64,000 nt of DNA, taken from Lingula anatina. Lineage: Eukaryota; Brachiopoda; Lingulata; Lingulida; Lingulidae. This document shows, piece after piece, positions 23,679-36,500 of the stretch (position 1 is its first letter; every line of letters begins with the position of its first letter). Location: the NCBI RefSeq assembly GCF_001039355.2, contig NW_019773526.1:244548-308547 (forward strand). Direction: 5' to 3'. The notes under the pieces are model-generated. The model made no database searches and had not been told where the DNA came from. It worked only from the letters and a program-made list of their open reading frames with translations. The translations under genes and the position numbers were made by a program.

Positions 23679-26420
23679 GTAAGTTTGTGTGTCGATTGCT
23701 GTGAGATAGCACCCTCAAAGTGATTGCAATCTGTTTTGATATTGATTGCAAATGGGTAATCTAGTAAGAGTTCATTTGTAGTGCTTATCATTATATTTCT
23801 CTTTTGCATGCAGCAATAACACAATAACATGCTTGAATAACAGCATACATCTGAACTAAGGCTGCAGTTCCATTTAAGTTGGGACAACATAACTTGCAAG
23901 TGTGTGGTTACAATTCGTAACTAAAGACCACTCCATCATATTGACCTCTACCAATAAAGAAAGGAAATTGATATTGTTAAACCAATTAAACTGATTTATT
24001 ATTTTTAAAGATAATAAGAGATCTGGATTAAGTTGAAAGTGTAATTTTTTTTCCTGGCCAAAAGGGTGGTCTCTAACCCTCCCGTCTTCATCCCCTGTCC
24101 CCCCTCCGTACTTGTAAAAACAAAATTGATTTGGGTAAAGTAGAATAATTTTCTGCACCTTGCTGCTTCAGCAAGAAATGTTTGTTGCAGGCAGAGTATT
24201 GCACTACTTACTAGATGCTGTGTACTTATAGTGTGATATATGAACATAGAAATAATAGCTCTCACACCTTTTGATGATTTACACAGAAAAAATATTTCTT
24301 TCCACTGTGAAGCTTTCTATGCATAACACAGTAATTTATATGCAGAAGTGAAATAACCATTTGCCAGTGAATTTCTGCTCTGGTAATTCCTTGGCATACT
24401 CACTTGCCAAGTTTTGCCTGTTCGTTCTTTTAGCATCCGTGTTGGCCAATGCTTTTGTGTCTGTGTTGGAGAAGCTCCAATAAAATTGGTCACTTTCAAA
24501 TGCCCATGCTCCTTTTAAAGAAATTGGGTGTATAAAACATAAATAATTCCTCATGTACATAACTTTGAAAGGCAAAGAATGTGACTGCATATTTAGTTAT
24601 TGGAAACAATGGAATTAGGGGAATACATATTTTCAAAATTCTCTAAAAGTTTCATGAAGAAAAAGTAGATGATTTCCTGTGCATGTTGAACACCAGCTGA
24701 CATAGCAGTTGGACATTGTGTAAAATTCTGAAGAGGAGAATTCAATAGAGGGCAATACTACTGTCATTTTATATTAATAAAAAATTAAAGAAAAGCAATA
24801 ATTTGATTAAGGACAAGTTTGTGAAATATCAAGGTTTTTCTTCAGTTTAAGCATCCTGTGTTCCACTGCCTGATAAATCAGTTCAGTTGGGGTGATTGTT
24901 CCATGTTGTGATGTCACACCCAACACAATGTGATAACACTTGTATACCTAAGTGCTTCTCTAACACACTCAACTCCTTCAGACTGCTGTGTTGAAATTTT
25001 TTTCTCAATTTTTAGGCAGTTCTCTAGGACCACCAGAATTTGATGACCAGTGTGCATTTTTAGCTGGTTTATCACTGATTTGTTGTATAAATTGTTTATT
25101 ATTATGATTTTTGTTTTTAAGTTACTGACAAAGTCACACCTGAGTACAAATTTCTTTCTTTATACATTTGACTGGTGTCAGCTATTTGGAAATGTAAGGA
25201 ATGTTAAGAACGTAACATAAATATGTTTTTGGAAAAAAGCAACTTATAAACTTTAAGATGGTGCTATTAAAAAATCGTGTAGAAGTTAAAAGATTTGCAC
25301 TGCAGGTTTGACATTTTTTGCATTATTATGGTATATTCTTGTTGTGACATGACTTTGACATAAGAATCCGGAAGTTAAATAGGTATGCCTTAAGGTAGAT
25401 TTTTCCACTTTGGCTTTTGGTCAGAATGTTACTTAACTTTTCTTTGTAAAGATTTGATAACAGACACGTAATTGAAAAGAGGTCGTTGGTTGTGTTTTGT
25501 TTTCTTTTTACTTGTTAATAACATAGTAAGTCCATATAATTGAAAAGAGGTATTTAATTGCTCATTATGATGGCACCAAAGGTCAAGCCACCCTTTCTTC
25601 CAAGCTTTTTTCCAGTTGAATTTCATTATCCATGCCTCAAGGATATTGTCATATCAAAGCTATTCCTTCAGGGCCCCTACACTTGGATAGAGAGACTAAT
25701 GCATTAGGTTTCTACATTAATCCATGTGCCAAACCCTTTGTTATTATTTGATGGCCCCACATCAGGATTATGAAACATTTAATGCCTTATGGTACATACT
25801 TTTTGGTTTCATATTGCTCCTAGAGCAGTTTTAGTAGGAAGAGAAGAATAGGGCAGAGTGTATGGTTAGATCCAGTATAATAAGTAATAATTACCTATAT
25901 GCAAGTTCAGGTACACTAGCATGCACATTCATACACATGCACTTTCAGAAGCTGAAGTCTTGACTTAGGAAAATGGCATCTTGTTACATGATGCGTTAAT
26001 TTTTTGTATCAGTAAACCAATTTTTGGGTTCAAACACTTGATCTATCTCAGCATTTTTTCAATAAGCCAAATGTCAACTTTGAGTGAAATTGAATAAATA
26101 TTATTTTGTCAAATTCTGTAGGCAGTAATATTTAAGAGAATTATTTTATTTTTTATTTTAAATTAATTTTCATTTTATTTATTTATTTTAATTATCTATT
26201 TGATTATAGTACTTTGAACTAAAGTCAACAAATTGAGTTCATAGCATATCTTGTAATTGTTTACAGGGAGATGACATTCTGCTCCGAGAGTCGCCTCCTT
26301 CCACCAAGGAACGCCCAAAGTCCGACTACCTTTCCAACTGGACCAATGACATTTGGGAAGAGAACGGACCCAGGCGCTGTACAGAAAAACCCAGGCCCAA
26401 GTCTGATGATCTGGGTAAGT

Positions 26421-26466
<46 letters not shown>

Positions 26467-29400
26467 CATCAAGGTTACTAACATAAACTAACGGTATGAA
26501 GGTTTTTGGCATTGTGTTTGATAATTTTCATATATTTATTTGCTGTGTTGAAAAAGATTAAATTTGCTAAGTTACGGATGATTTTTTGGGGGGAATAATT
26601 AACACTCAGAGATTCATTATGGCAGTTCAGTGATGCAAATCATTGAAAAGATCAAAACTGAAAAAGAAAATTCATACCCTGTTTATATACAAGGGAGTAT
26701 TTTTATCAGTGGATAAGTTAGTGGATTTAAAGCTTTGAAAGAAAAGTATTAGTAATGAGATCAAAAACTCCATATGGCTCTCCCACTTGTGTGCCTCTTG
26801 GTAAGTTCTTGGGAACTACTGAATTCATAGGAAACTGTATGGGTTACATATTAATTAGTTAAATCGTGTACCTTGGCAAGTTCTGGTGGCGATTAAGGTG
26901 AAAATTAACCAGTCACCTGTGGCACAGGTAGATAAACTTCCTGATAAATTTCCTGTTCCTGTTTACTGAGAAAAGACCCCCCTCCCCTCCCCTTTTCCCC
27001 TTTGGTACTGCATCCCGTATTTCGAGGTTTCTTTTGAAATATTTTAAGTGAAGTATATCTTGTTTACAGCACTGGTTCTAAAACAGCATATATATATATA
27101 TGACAAATTTAGTAGTTGTTTTTAACAAAAAACGTAGCCAAAAAAAAAAGGAGAAAAAAAAGATAAGTTCACGCTTATTTTCAAAATGGATTGTCATCAG
27201 TATCCTGTATATCCCTGAGTAAGAGAAAGATAGAGAGTAAATAACCTGGCAGAGCGTATCGCATTTGCTAACATAGTTGTCTGATTTATCACTGATAAGG
27301 TATGTGTGATTGAACAGTGTGGGAATTATTGACTTTTCCTTCAGGATGTTCGTTTTTCCATGGTGGGTTACATACAGTTAAGTACACAAAATACCTGTAG
27401 TTTAATTTGTTTAACACTAAGTTTTTAACCTAGTTAGATAGGACACAAGGATCAAATAAGTCTGATATTTTTTGGGAGGAACACGAGGAAAGGTAAAGAT
27501 TTAAATGTGAATGATGACTTATTAGAATTTTGTTGCTGGGGTGGTGGTGATTTTTTTCGCCAATGTATGAAAGATGAAGGACTTCTTCTAATTAGATCAG
27601 TTTCAGTTGATGTCGGGAGGTTTGATTTCCTCTTTTGTAGATTGCTTAATCTCCTTTGATCTCTCCTTCGAATTTTGGTCAGGGTTCTGAAGTAGGTCAG
27701 ATCAGTGATTTATAATCCAGTCAAAAGCTTCACTCCATTTGTCGTCTTGGTTGATCTAATCAGGAAGAGAACATTTCTGGAAAATGTTACGTGCTTAGTG
27801 ATTTCTGAATGATAAGTTCATTGGTGTAGTTAATTTGAGAACTGAGATAGGACATGAAAGCAGGTGAGTTTGAGACCCTCTCTCTTTCTTTTCTTTTTTT
27901 CTCTCCCTCTCTCTCATCTTCACAAATACAATTATTGTTTTTCTTACTTATACTCCTCTTTTCTTTCCATGTATATTTGTATAAAAGAATGATTTAATTG
28001 TTCAAAAAGAAAAAAAAAACATGTAAATAGTAAGGGTTCCTATCCTGTGAATTGTTCTGAAAGACAGCTTGGTTATTACAATTTTATCCTATAAACCCAA
28101 TCATTAATGATGTAAAACATTAGTGGGTTAGCTTCCAAATCAGGATATTAAGCTTGGATGTAAATCAAGTTGATAAAAGTCCCTGGATGAAGGCTCTCTT
28201 ATTTCACCGCATAATTCTAGGGTTTTATTTTATTTTTTATCACTTTTCCTGGATCTGCAAGCACATGAGTGTGCATGTGACCCGCATGTAAAACGTGCTT
28301 TTCTCTGTTGTGCTTGCCAAGAAATTCAATCAGTGGACAAGCTAATCATTTTTCTTTCATTACTCATTCTCATGCGTATTTTCTCATTGTCAACAGTACT
28401 TGTTTAAAGCTTTATTTTGGCCTGATTCAAAGTCTCTCCTCGTGTAGTTACATGTGTGGCGTAGCAGCACTCGAGTACACCTGTTCCCATAGTTTTTCTG
28501 CCAAATGCCGCAGGTGAATTATCTTTTGGCAGAATCCAATGGAAATATCTACCGTATTCCTCTTTTTTCCATTAATTCATTTCTATTTAGTCGGCATTTT
28601 TATTTATGTATTATAAATTTTTTTATATTTTGCCTGTTGTTGGCAAGTAAAATAGATACAGTAAAGTTATCATACATACTACACCATACTTTTTGAATAT
28701 CTTCTTGGAGACAGTTTGAAAAGAGTTTTCAAAACAAGTAAAGCTGAGTTAAATTTTCCGTACTGGATCCTTTGTTTCTTACAAGCAATCACTTTTGCTG
28801 TGTATGACATTTTGCTTTAAAAATATCTTTTATGCAACAACAAAATAATAATAAAATGTGGATAATGAGTCCTTGTCCTTCATGAAGGTAATTACAGATT
28901 TAAAAATAACAAACTGCTTTTTGTTGTTATTTCACACAGTTACTGATTAAATGAAAATGGACTTAATTATGTATTCATTAACATTTAACAAGACATACAT
29001 TTTTGCTTATTGTTTAACATTGGCTTTGTCATTTGTATAACGAACGTAGAATTATGAAATTTTAAAGAGAGAAGAAAATAATTATCTCTTCTCTCATCAA
29101 AAAATGGTAATTTAAATATTACACGTTATTTATAACTTGAAAGGTACTATAAGGTTTTGCTCATACTTTACCGCAATAGATTTAGAGAAAAACATGACCG
29201 AAGTTGTAATGACGCTTGTGTTGGGACTGAAATCAATCCTGTGGTATAATGTTAATATAGATATACTAGTAAACAACTTTGTTTTTTATCTTAAATCCCC
29301 TTGTGGACACATTGTTAATTGCATATGTGCGTGTGTGCTTGAATGATCCACAGTGGACCTTACTAGTAAGAGTACTTTTAGCAGTTTTTTTATGTCCTCC

Positions 29401-30781
29401 TATACTAGAGGTCCCCATAGATATAAAAAAACTGCTGTAGCTTAAGAACATGTTGAGCTTTAATTAATCAAGCCATAAAATCAAATTATAATTACAAATC
29501 ATGTTCAAACTGTTTCTAGGTCTCTTGGCCTGATTAACTGTGTAGGAATGTCATGGACGTACCTTTCTTTTTATGCAGCTGGTCTCCAACTTTTTATTCA
29601 TTATCACATGCATTATAGCTATTTTTTTTCCAGAATTTCCTCCTTTTTTAAATTTAAAGTTCCTTTTAAAAAATGCTTTTAGTGTGTTCTCTAGTTTTGC
29701 ATTTTTTGTTATGAAGTTAAGCGTAGACTTCTATTGGGCAGAGCTTTTCGTGTCACAACACGGATGCATGCGTGCACACGCGTAGTCCCCACCCATCTTA
29801 ACCTGGTGTCATGACATCGTGTAATTGTGCCCGGAAGGTTTCTCTGAACTGACGAAAACAAAGAAAGAAACAATAAGGAGCACATGCGTGAGCCACGGTA
29901 CAAATCCTCACCTTCGTGTTGATTAAACTTTTACGTAGGTTAGGACAACGGAATTTGAATATGCACTATCCTCCGAGGCAGTAGCAACTGGTAGATTTTA
30001 TAGTTGGGATTCATACCTAAGGGCTGCAATAAAAACCAGACAGGATATGAATGAGAATTGACATTTGCTGGATGTCTAAGCTAGGATAGAAATCCTCAGG
30101 TATTTTTCACTTTATGTCTATGTGGGCCAAGAAGATGGATTCTGGAATACTCCTGGTGATAGTGCTACGTATTAAGATCCTGACTTGAGAAAAAAGGGTT
30201 ATGCCAAGAAGGCGAGTTGGAAAAGGTTAATATGCAAATTCCAGGGCAGTATTTAATCGGCCACCGGACAGGGTGATTTTCATAATGTTGAGTGACAGGC
30301 AAGGGAAATGTGATGAATTAGAAAGAATTATTTTGCTTGGGATTGTTTCTGTTTTGGTGTGTTTTTGAATACATCTTTTTTGTCTCTCTGTATCTTATAT
30401 TCAAATTTGCTGATGTCGTTTTGATTGCATGGGATGCAAACTGAGATAGCGTGAGCATGCAGTGCTAGACTGAGGATATATGAAATTAAGGATTGATTTG
30501 GACTTAATGTGTAATCTATATAAGACTGAGCTGAGATTCTCGTACAGCACATGCATCGACATGAAGATTTTGCGACAACGTTTTCTGGTTCAAAGTCGAA
30601 GTGCTGCGACCAAAGGAAGTAAGTAAAAACAAAGAGTTCTTGCAAATTAAGTCTGTATTTTGTATGCATGACAGGGGGATATGTTCGGACAAATTTCATT
30701 GTTAGTCTGGCTAATATTTTGACCAACTCATTAGGCATTCCTTTGAATTTTCATTAATTTGAATTTCTGTGGTGTAGTTGG

Positions 30782-30852
<71 letters not shown>

Positions 30853-31263
30853 CACAGAAAGAGATGCTCTGTGTTGGATAATCAGTATGGTCGTTGGATC
30901 AGGTTTTGCTTGCCAACCAATCGAACTTTAAAACTAGTTTTGAGGAGAGCCTGTTGAATTGATATTAATGTTATGTAATCTAATTTCTTACTAAGTAGAC
31001 AGGTACCAACACAGAGAGAACAGTTTTTGGAATGTTCTAGTTAATTTTGCTTAACATTGCTAGGAAAATAGTTTAGAAAAAACAATTGATTGGGGAAAAA
31101 TGGGAGCAGGAAATTAGATTGTGACTTAGACTGATAGAGGGATGAAAGATGTAGCCGTTTTCTCTGCTGAAAAGATGGAAAAAGGACAAAAATGATCAAA
31201 TGTATGGTTATCCACTAAGTTCTTACTCTTCTGTATGTATCACCAGCATAGAAGTCTTAGGGT

Positions 31264-31310
<47 letters not shown>

Positions 31311-32611
31311 GCGTAATAAGAATAACCAATAATGTTCATAATGATTATAATAATTTCATCAAATATTATATGAGATTTATAGTCAAAGGATCTTCAAAGC
31401 ACTGTGAAGATTACAAAGAGAAAGTATTGTTTTGTTTATGACTAAAAGAATATTATCCGTTTATGCTAATAAGTAATTTATGTAATTTATCATAAGTATC
31501 ATAGATTTATAGTCTCATAAAACATAACATAGCAGTTACAGGCAGCAGCATTCTAAATTGCCATGAAACATTCATACACAGGAGAAAGCTGAAGATTTAT
31601 CTCCCACAAGTAATGTACACATGCAGGGTCTGACTTATCTGCACTATCACTCTTGACTTTTATTTTCTTGGCAACACACGAGTTTCCTTTCGCCAAAAAA
31701 AGCAGGCTGTGTGCGTAGTAACAAGAGAGGAAAGTGAATCTTCTGTATGTAGGTCTGCTCTGCCTAGAGCATGTTGAAATGCAGGATGGATTCAGTCACT
31801 TGATGTTGTTGTATTTTGTGCTCAGTGTTAAAGAAAATCGGCATAAAGAAAGGCATATACTGACTCGTGTTATGTTTACTATAGTAGCAGGTAAGTTGAA
31901 GAGATTAAAAAAATGCCAGAATGGTTTAGTTAGTAGTGATAAGTCAAGAAGTCCATTCCCTTTCAGTTGCTGTACATTATTTAAAACTCTGCTATTTAAG
32001 GTATGGACAGGGTCTAATATTAGCAAAAAGTTTTGGTTCATTGTGTATACAGTAATGTCAAAAATCGTTTGGTACAAACGTATTCAGTATGGTCTGGCGT
32101 CACCTTCACAAAGACCAAAATTTAAAATTCAATATACTTTAACCAACGGTTAGTCTGTGAAAATTTAAATAGTCATCTGAATTCACATAAATAACTTGGT
32201 TTAAAACATTGATTGAGTCTTTATTTATTTATTTTTATGAACTTGGCACAATGATGGTTAACTACCAGTTTATATTAGGTCACAGTATTTTGCTTTTTGA
32301 AATGATACTTATTTTTGTCAACGAGTTTTGATGTAAAATCCCTCTCTCCTTGAACTTCTTCTTTAAAATACTAATTGAAGAGCAGAAGGAAGTTTGGCAG
32401 AGTGAGGCTGAGATTGATGAAACATGTAGCCTTGTTAGTTTTGGCTTTTAGAAGTTGTTTACGATGATTTACCTGGGTGTCTGATAGAAAGGTAGATTTG
32501 TATACGAGGCAAGGCATGTAATATGCAAAAAGTAGATGGAAGAAGAGAACGTTGTGATGATTTTCAAGACTCTTAGCTAATAAAAAGGTGAATCTTTTTT
32601 ATGATTATTAT

Positions 32612-32651
<40 letters not shown>

Positions 32652-33482
32652 TTTTTTTTTTTTTTTTGACAGAAATTGGCTTAGATATAACAACTTTATG
32701 TTACCTTAATTGTGTTCAGGTACTTCCTGACTATAATGTAGTTATATATGCCTAAGATGTTTTGCCATAATTGACTTCCAAGTCTTATTTTATTTGGCAA
32801 AGTACATGTGCCTCCTGCAATTACCATGCCATGGCTCACTTCTTTTCCAACCTTTGCGGCAATTCCATTTTAAAAAAGGTTTTGCATCTCGTTGTGATAT
32901 CGTTTTCATGATATGCAAGAGGTCATAATTTATGTATTTGGTAAATCTGTGTCACTTTAACTGATTTGTGTGTGCCTGTGGGGGGGGGGGGGGGGGGGAC
33001 TTACCTTATGTTATCAAATATGAAAAGTGCCTGATAATATAATTTATTTGGAGAAGAATCAGCCAAGATAAATTTCATTCTGTTTTTATGTGGCATTTTG
33101 TGGGAATCAAAAGAGAGAAAATTTCTATTATGAAACGAGTATCTCACTGAAGAAATGTAATCATATACCACAGTAGGTTGGAGGTGGGTCTAAAATGAGC
33201 TCTCACAGCTGCCAATAACCTTTTAATAATTTTGACAGAAAAATAATTATTTCACTTAAGTTTTTAATTTCTGATTTATTTATTTATTTTTGTATATTTT
33301 TAGGGGGCATTTCACTGGTATCGCAGGCCATGAAGTTATATGGCGGAGAGAAGGCGGAGGATGTGTTTGAAGAAGGCATGCGCACACCTCCCCTGTTCAC
33401 TACCTCAGAGAAAAAGAAGAGCATGCAAGAGATGGTTAGGCCAGGACTCAAGTCAAGAAGGGTAAGCTACCCCCCCCCCACA

Positions 33483-33513
<31 letters not shown>

Positions 33514-36500
33514 GCACATGCGCACACCACCACCACCACCACCACGACCGCCGCCCCTTCACGACAGAACAGCAGACCGAAAGACAAAAAGTTGGCATTA
33601 ACTGTCAGACTTGCCTATATAAATCAGCAGTGTGTTTTAAATGAGATATTACGTCTGTTTTGTAAACTGGAAAGATCATTAGGTGCTTCATTTTTAGTGG
33701 ACTACATAAAGGTGAAAGGTTAACTGTGATCTGAAGAAGACAAAAATTTTGGTCTGGATTTCGTAAGCAAATTTCTATCCAAAAACACTGGCATAATCCA
33801 TGCAGATGAGTAAAAAGTTCCTGGTCTGCTATTCAGAATTTCACAGCAATGTCAAGGCCAATTATTTACGTAACCCTTATCAGTCGTCTTGCTTCTTGTG
33901 GATATGCTAACAGCGTGAATGTTTTGTTACCTCCAAGGCGAAAAAGGACCTGGCAACTTGAGATTATGTCATCGGCTTTTTATTTCTTTTCTGGCATGGA
34001 GAGTGCCTGGATGTCTCCTTTAGGTGGTCATTTGCTTAGTGTTAGGGCATTTGGTTTTACAGCTAGTCCATCAAAAAAGTTTTTTTTTTCTTTGGGGGGG
34101 GGGGGGGGTGACTGGTTGTAATATAATTAATTGATAGTTTGATTGATTTTCTCAAATCTCTGCTGACTAGTGTCTGTCCAAGTTTTTCTTACAAGCATTT
34201 CATCTTCATCTGCATACTGCCCAAGGGAATTATGGTTTTTAACAGCGACTTTTTACTTTGTTGCATTTACGTTAAAAGAAAAAAAACATGCACTATTACA
34301 GTATAGAACCATGCATAGGCTTCCTGCACACACAGGAGCAGAGAGAGAGAGGAAAAAAAAAGATCTCTGGCTCTCCAAGTACCATGTCTCAGTTTATATT
34401 TCCTTTTTGTCTCAGATGTCTACCCCACACCCCATAAAGAACCGCGTGGAGAGAAGTCCACCCAAGTCCCGACACAACAAGAGACCGCAGTTGGTGAGAT
34501 CTCTTAGCAACCCAGAAACCATACACCACGCCGGGAAGAGAAGAAAAGCCATCTTTGCACAGGGTGAATTTCTTCATTTAGATTATTTATCGTTTTATTC
34601 CTAAGTTTCCTTGTTGAACCGTTATGCTTTGTTTCTGTTGGTTTAAGACTATGGAAATTATTATGTAGAAGAGGGAAGGTGGTAAAGTGATGATATTATT
34701 AAGATAGAATGTTTTGAGAGGAGATTTTTATAATATTCGACAAATGATGCTAAAGTGAAAGTTACCAGGCTAGACCCTTCAAAGTTGGCTTTGCCTTATA
34801 GATGAAAGCAACAAAATATTGAACAAAATTATTGACCAGTTCTTTGTATCAAATGATGATAGCAAAGCAAATGTAGAGGTTTCAAGATTGATATCTATAT
34901 TATCTATATCTAGGTATGGCTATTTCTACTGAGGCTGGAGAGATTGCGTTGGCACTCAGCCGCACCTCTACATACAGTAATTCCTCCAACGACTCGGACA
35001 CAGACTCATCCTCTGATGACGAACTTCACACCAGTTTTCGTGGACGGAGTTCCAGTGATCATTCTACGCATCCTGCTCTCCATACCATGGAGGAGGTGAG
35101 TGATTGTCTCTGTTCTGAAGTCGTGTTTCCAGTCAAAATGGGTCAGCCTAGCTTTGTCTGCCCCGTCTTGGAAAGTGGGGGGGGGGGGGGCTGATTGGGA
35201 AATTATATATAACCAGAAAAGATTTTTTTATTTGTTTGTTTGTTTATTATATTTAGTCATTATATATTCAGCATATGAAAAAAACTGAAACAAAAAGATC
35301 AGTCAGAAAAAATAAAAACTATATCTTAAAATGAAATTTAATGTGAAAAATCCTTTACTAGTAGCAATTGAATGATATAAGAAAAATTATAACCTTTAAA
35401 AAGCTTTTTGAATTTTCAATAATAACATGCATGGGTAAGTTATTCTACCTGGTGTGGAGTGCTAATTTGAAAAATTCATACCCTAGGAATCTTGGCATCA
35501 ATTCCAAGCTGTTCAAAGAATGAGCCTGCAGTTAAATTTTATCACCTGGGCAACTGTAGAAATGTTCACCTTGTTTGTACGTGGAAATATTTTGAAACTG
35601 ATGAAGTTAAATGCCATTTGGTTCCTCAGGCTGTTGGATTATACAACTTTTCACGAATTTGGAGTTGTTTCCTTGTTTAGAAAGTGAAAATTATGTTGTA
35701 TGCCAGGGAAAACTGCAGAGCAAGGGCTATATCCTGTTGGCTGAAAAATAATTGAAATTGGTGGGGTGGGAGGGGGGTCAAATTGAATCAAAAAAAAAAC
35801 AAACATTTCAGCTCAGGTGGCAGTGGTCAACAGTTATTTGTAAATGACTGTGGTCAAAGCATGCTCCAGGGAAAGTTAGGTAAAATCTTCCAGGCCAGTC
35901 ACAATAGAAGGACAGACATTCCTAAACTACCTTTTGTCATACTAACGTCCATTGTCCACTGGTCAGTTATGGAGAAATATATTTTTTGAGTGACTGGAAT
36001 ATATAACATCCAGGTTAACAAGAAGGAAATAGGTTTATTATTTTTTTTACATCCTGAAGGCACCGCATCATATCCGGTTGGTAATGATGGAGTGAATTCT
36101 GTCATAAAACACATATAAGACATGAATGACTTTTTTATTTCTACAAACTGTCCTTGGATTATGGTCATGGTACCGGAAGCTAAAATACATATAAGACACA
36201 AATGACTGATTTTTTTTTTCTTCAAACTGTCCTTGGATTGTGGTCATAGTATCGGAAACTAAAATACATATAAGACACAAATGACTGATTTTTTTTTTTT
36301 CTTCAAACTGTCCTTGGAATTGTGGTCATAGTATCGGAAACTAAAATACATATAAGACACAAATGACTATTTTTTCTTCAAACTGTCCTTGGATTGTGGT
36401 CAAGGTATCAGAAACTGTGTGGTCATAAAAAATAAGATTGATCGGTCATTTTAGATTTTAAGAAGGGGTGGGGACAATGTTGACATGATCCACCCTCCAG

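Larger units (their letters stand above)
26465..33303. other. Long RhoGEF intron
   Basis: No additional exon recognised in about 6.8 kb. Contents: (CT)n at 30784-30850, T44 at 31266-31309, (ATT)n followed by poly-T at 32616-32667, and G19 at 32980-32998. An imperfect hairpin lies at about 29380-29435 (GCAGTTTTTTTAT...ATAAAAAAACTGC). Confidence 0.6.

Noticed and set aside
30328-30738. 136-codon minus-strand open frame inside a RhoGEF intron
   Set aside because: No domain, odd composition, and no supporting signals; consistent with chance in AT-rich DNA.
31734-32153. 139-codon plus-strand open frame in the same intron
   Set aside because: No recognisable motif, and no flanking splice pair that fits the RhoGEF phases.
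32980-35190. G19, G14 and G12 runs as regulatory quadruplexes
   Set aside because: They are single homopolymer runs in introns of a microsatellite-rich genome; nothing suggests a function beyond slippage.
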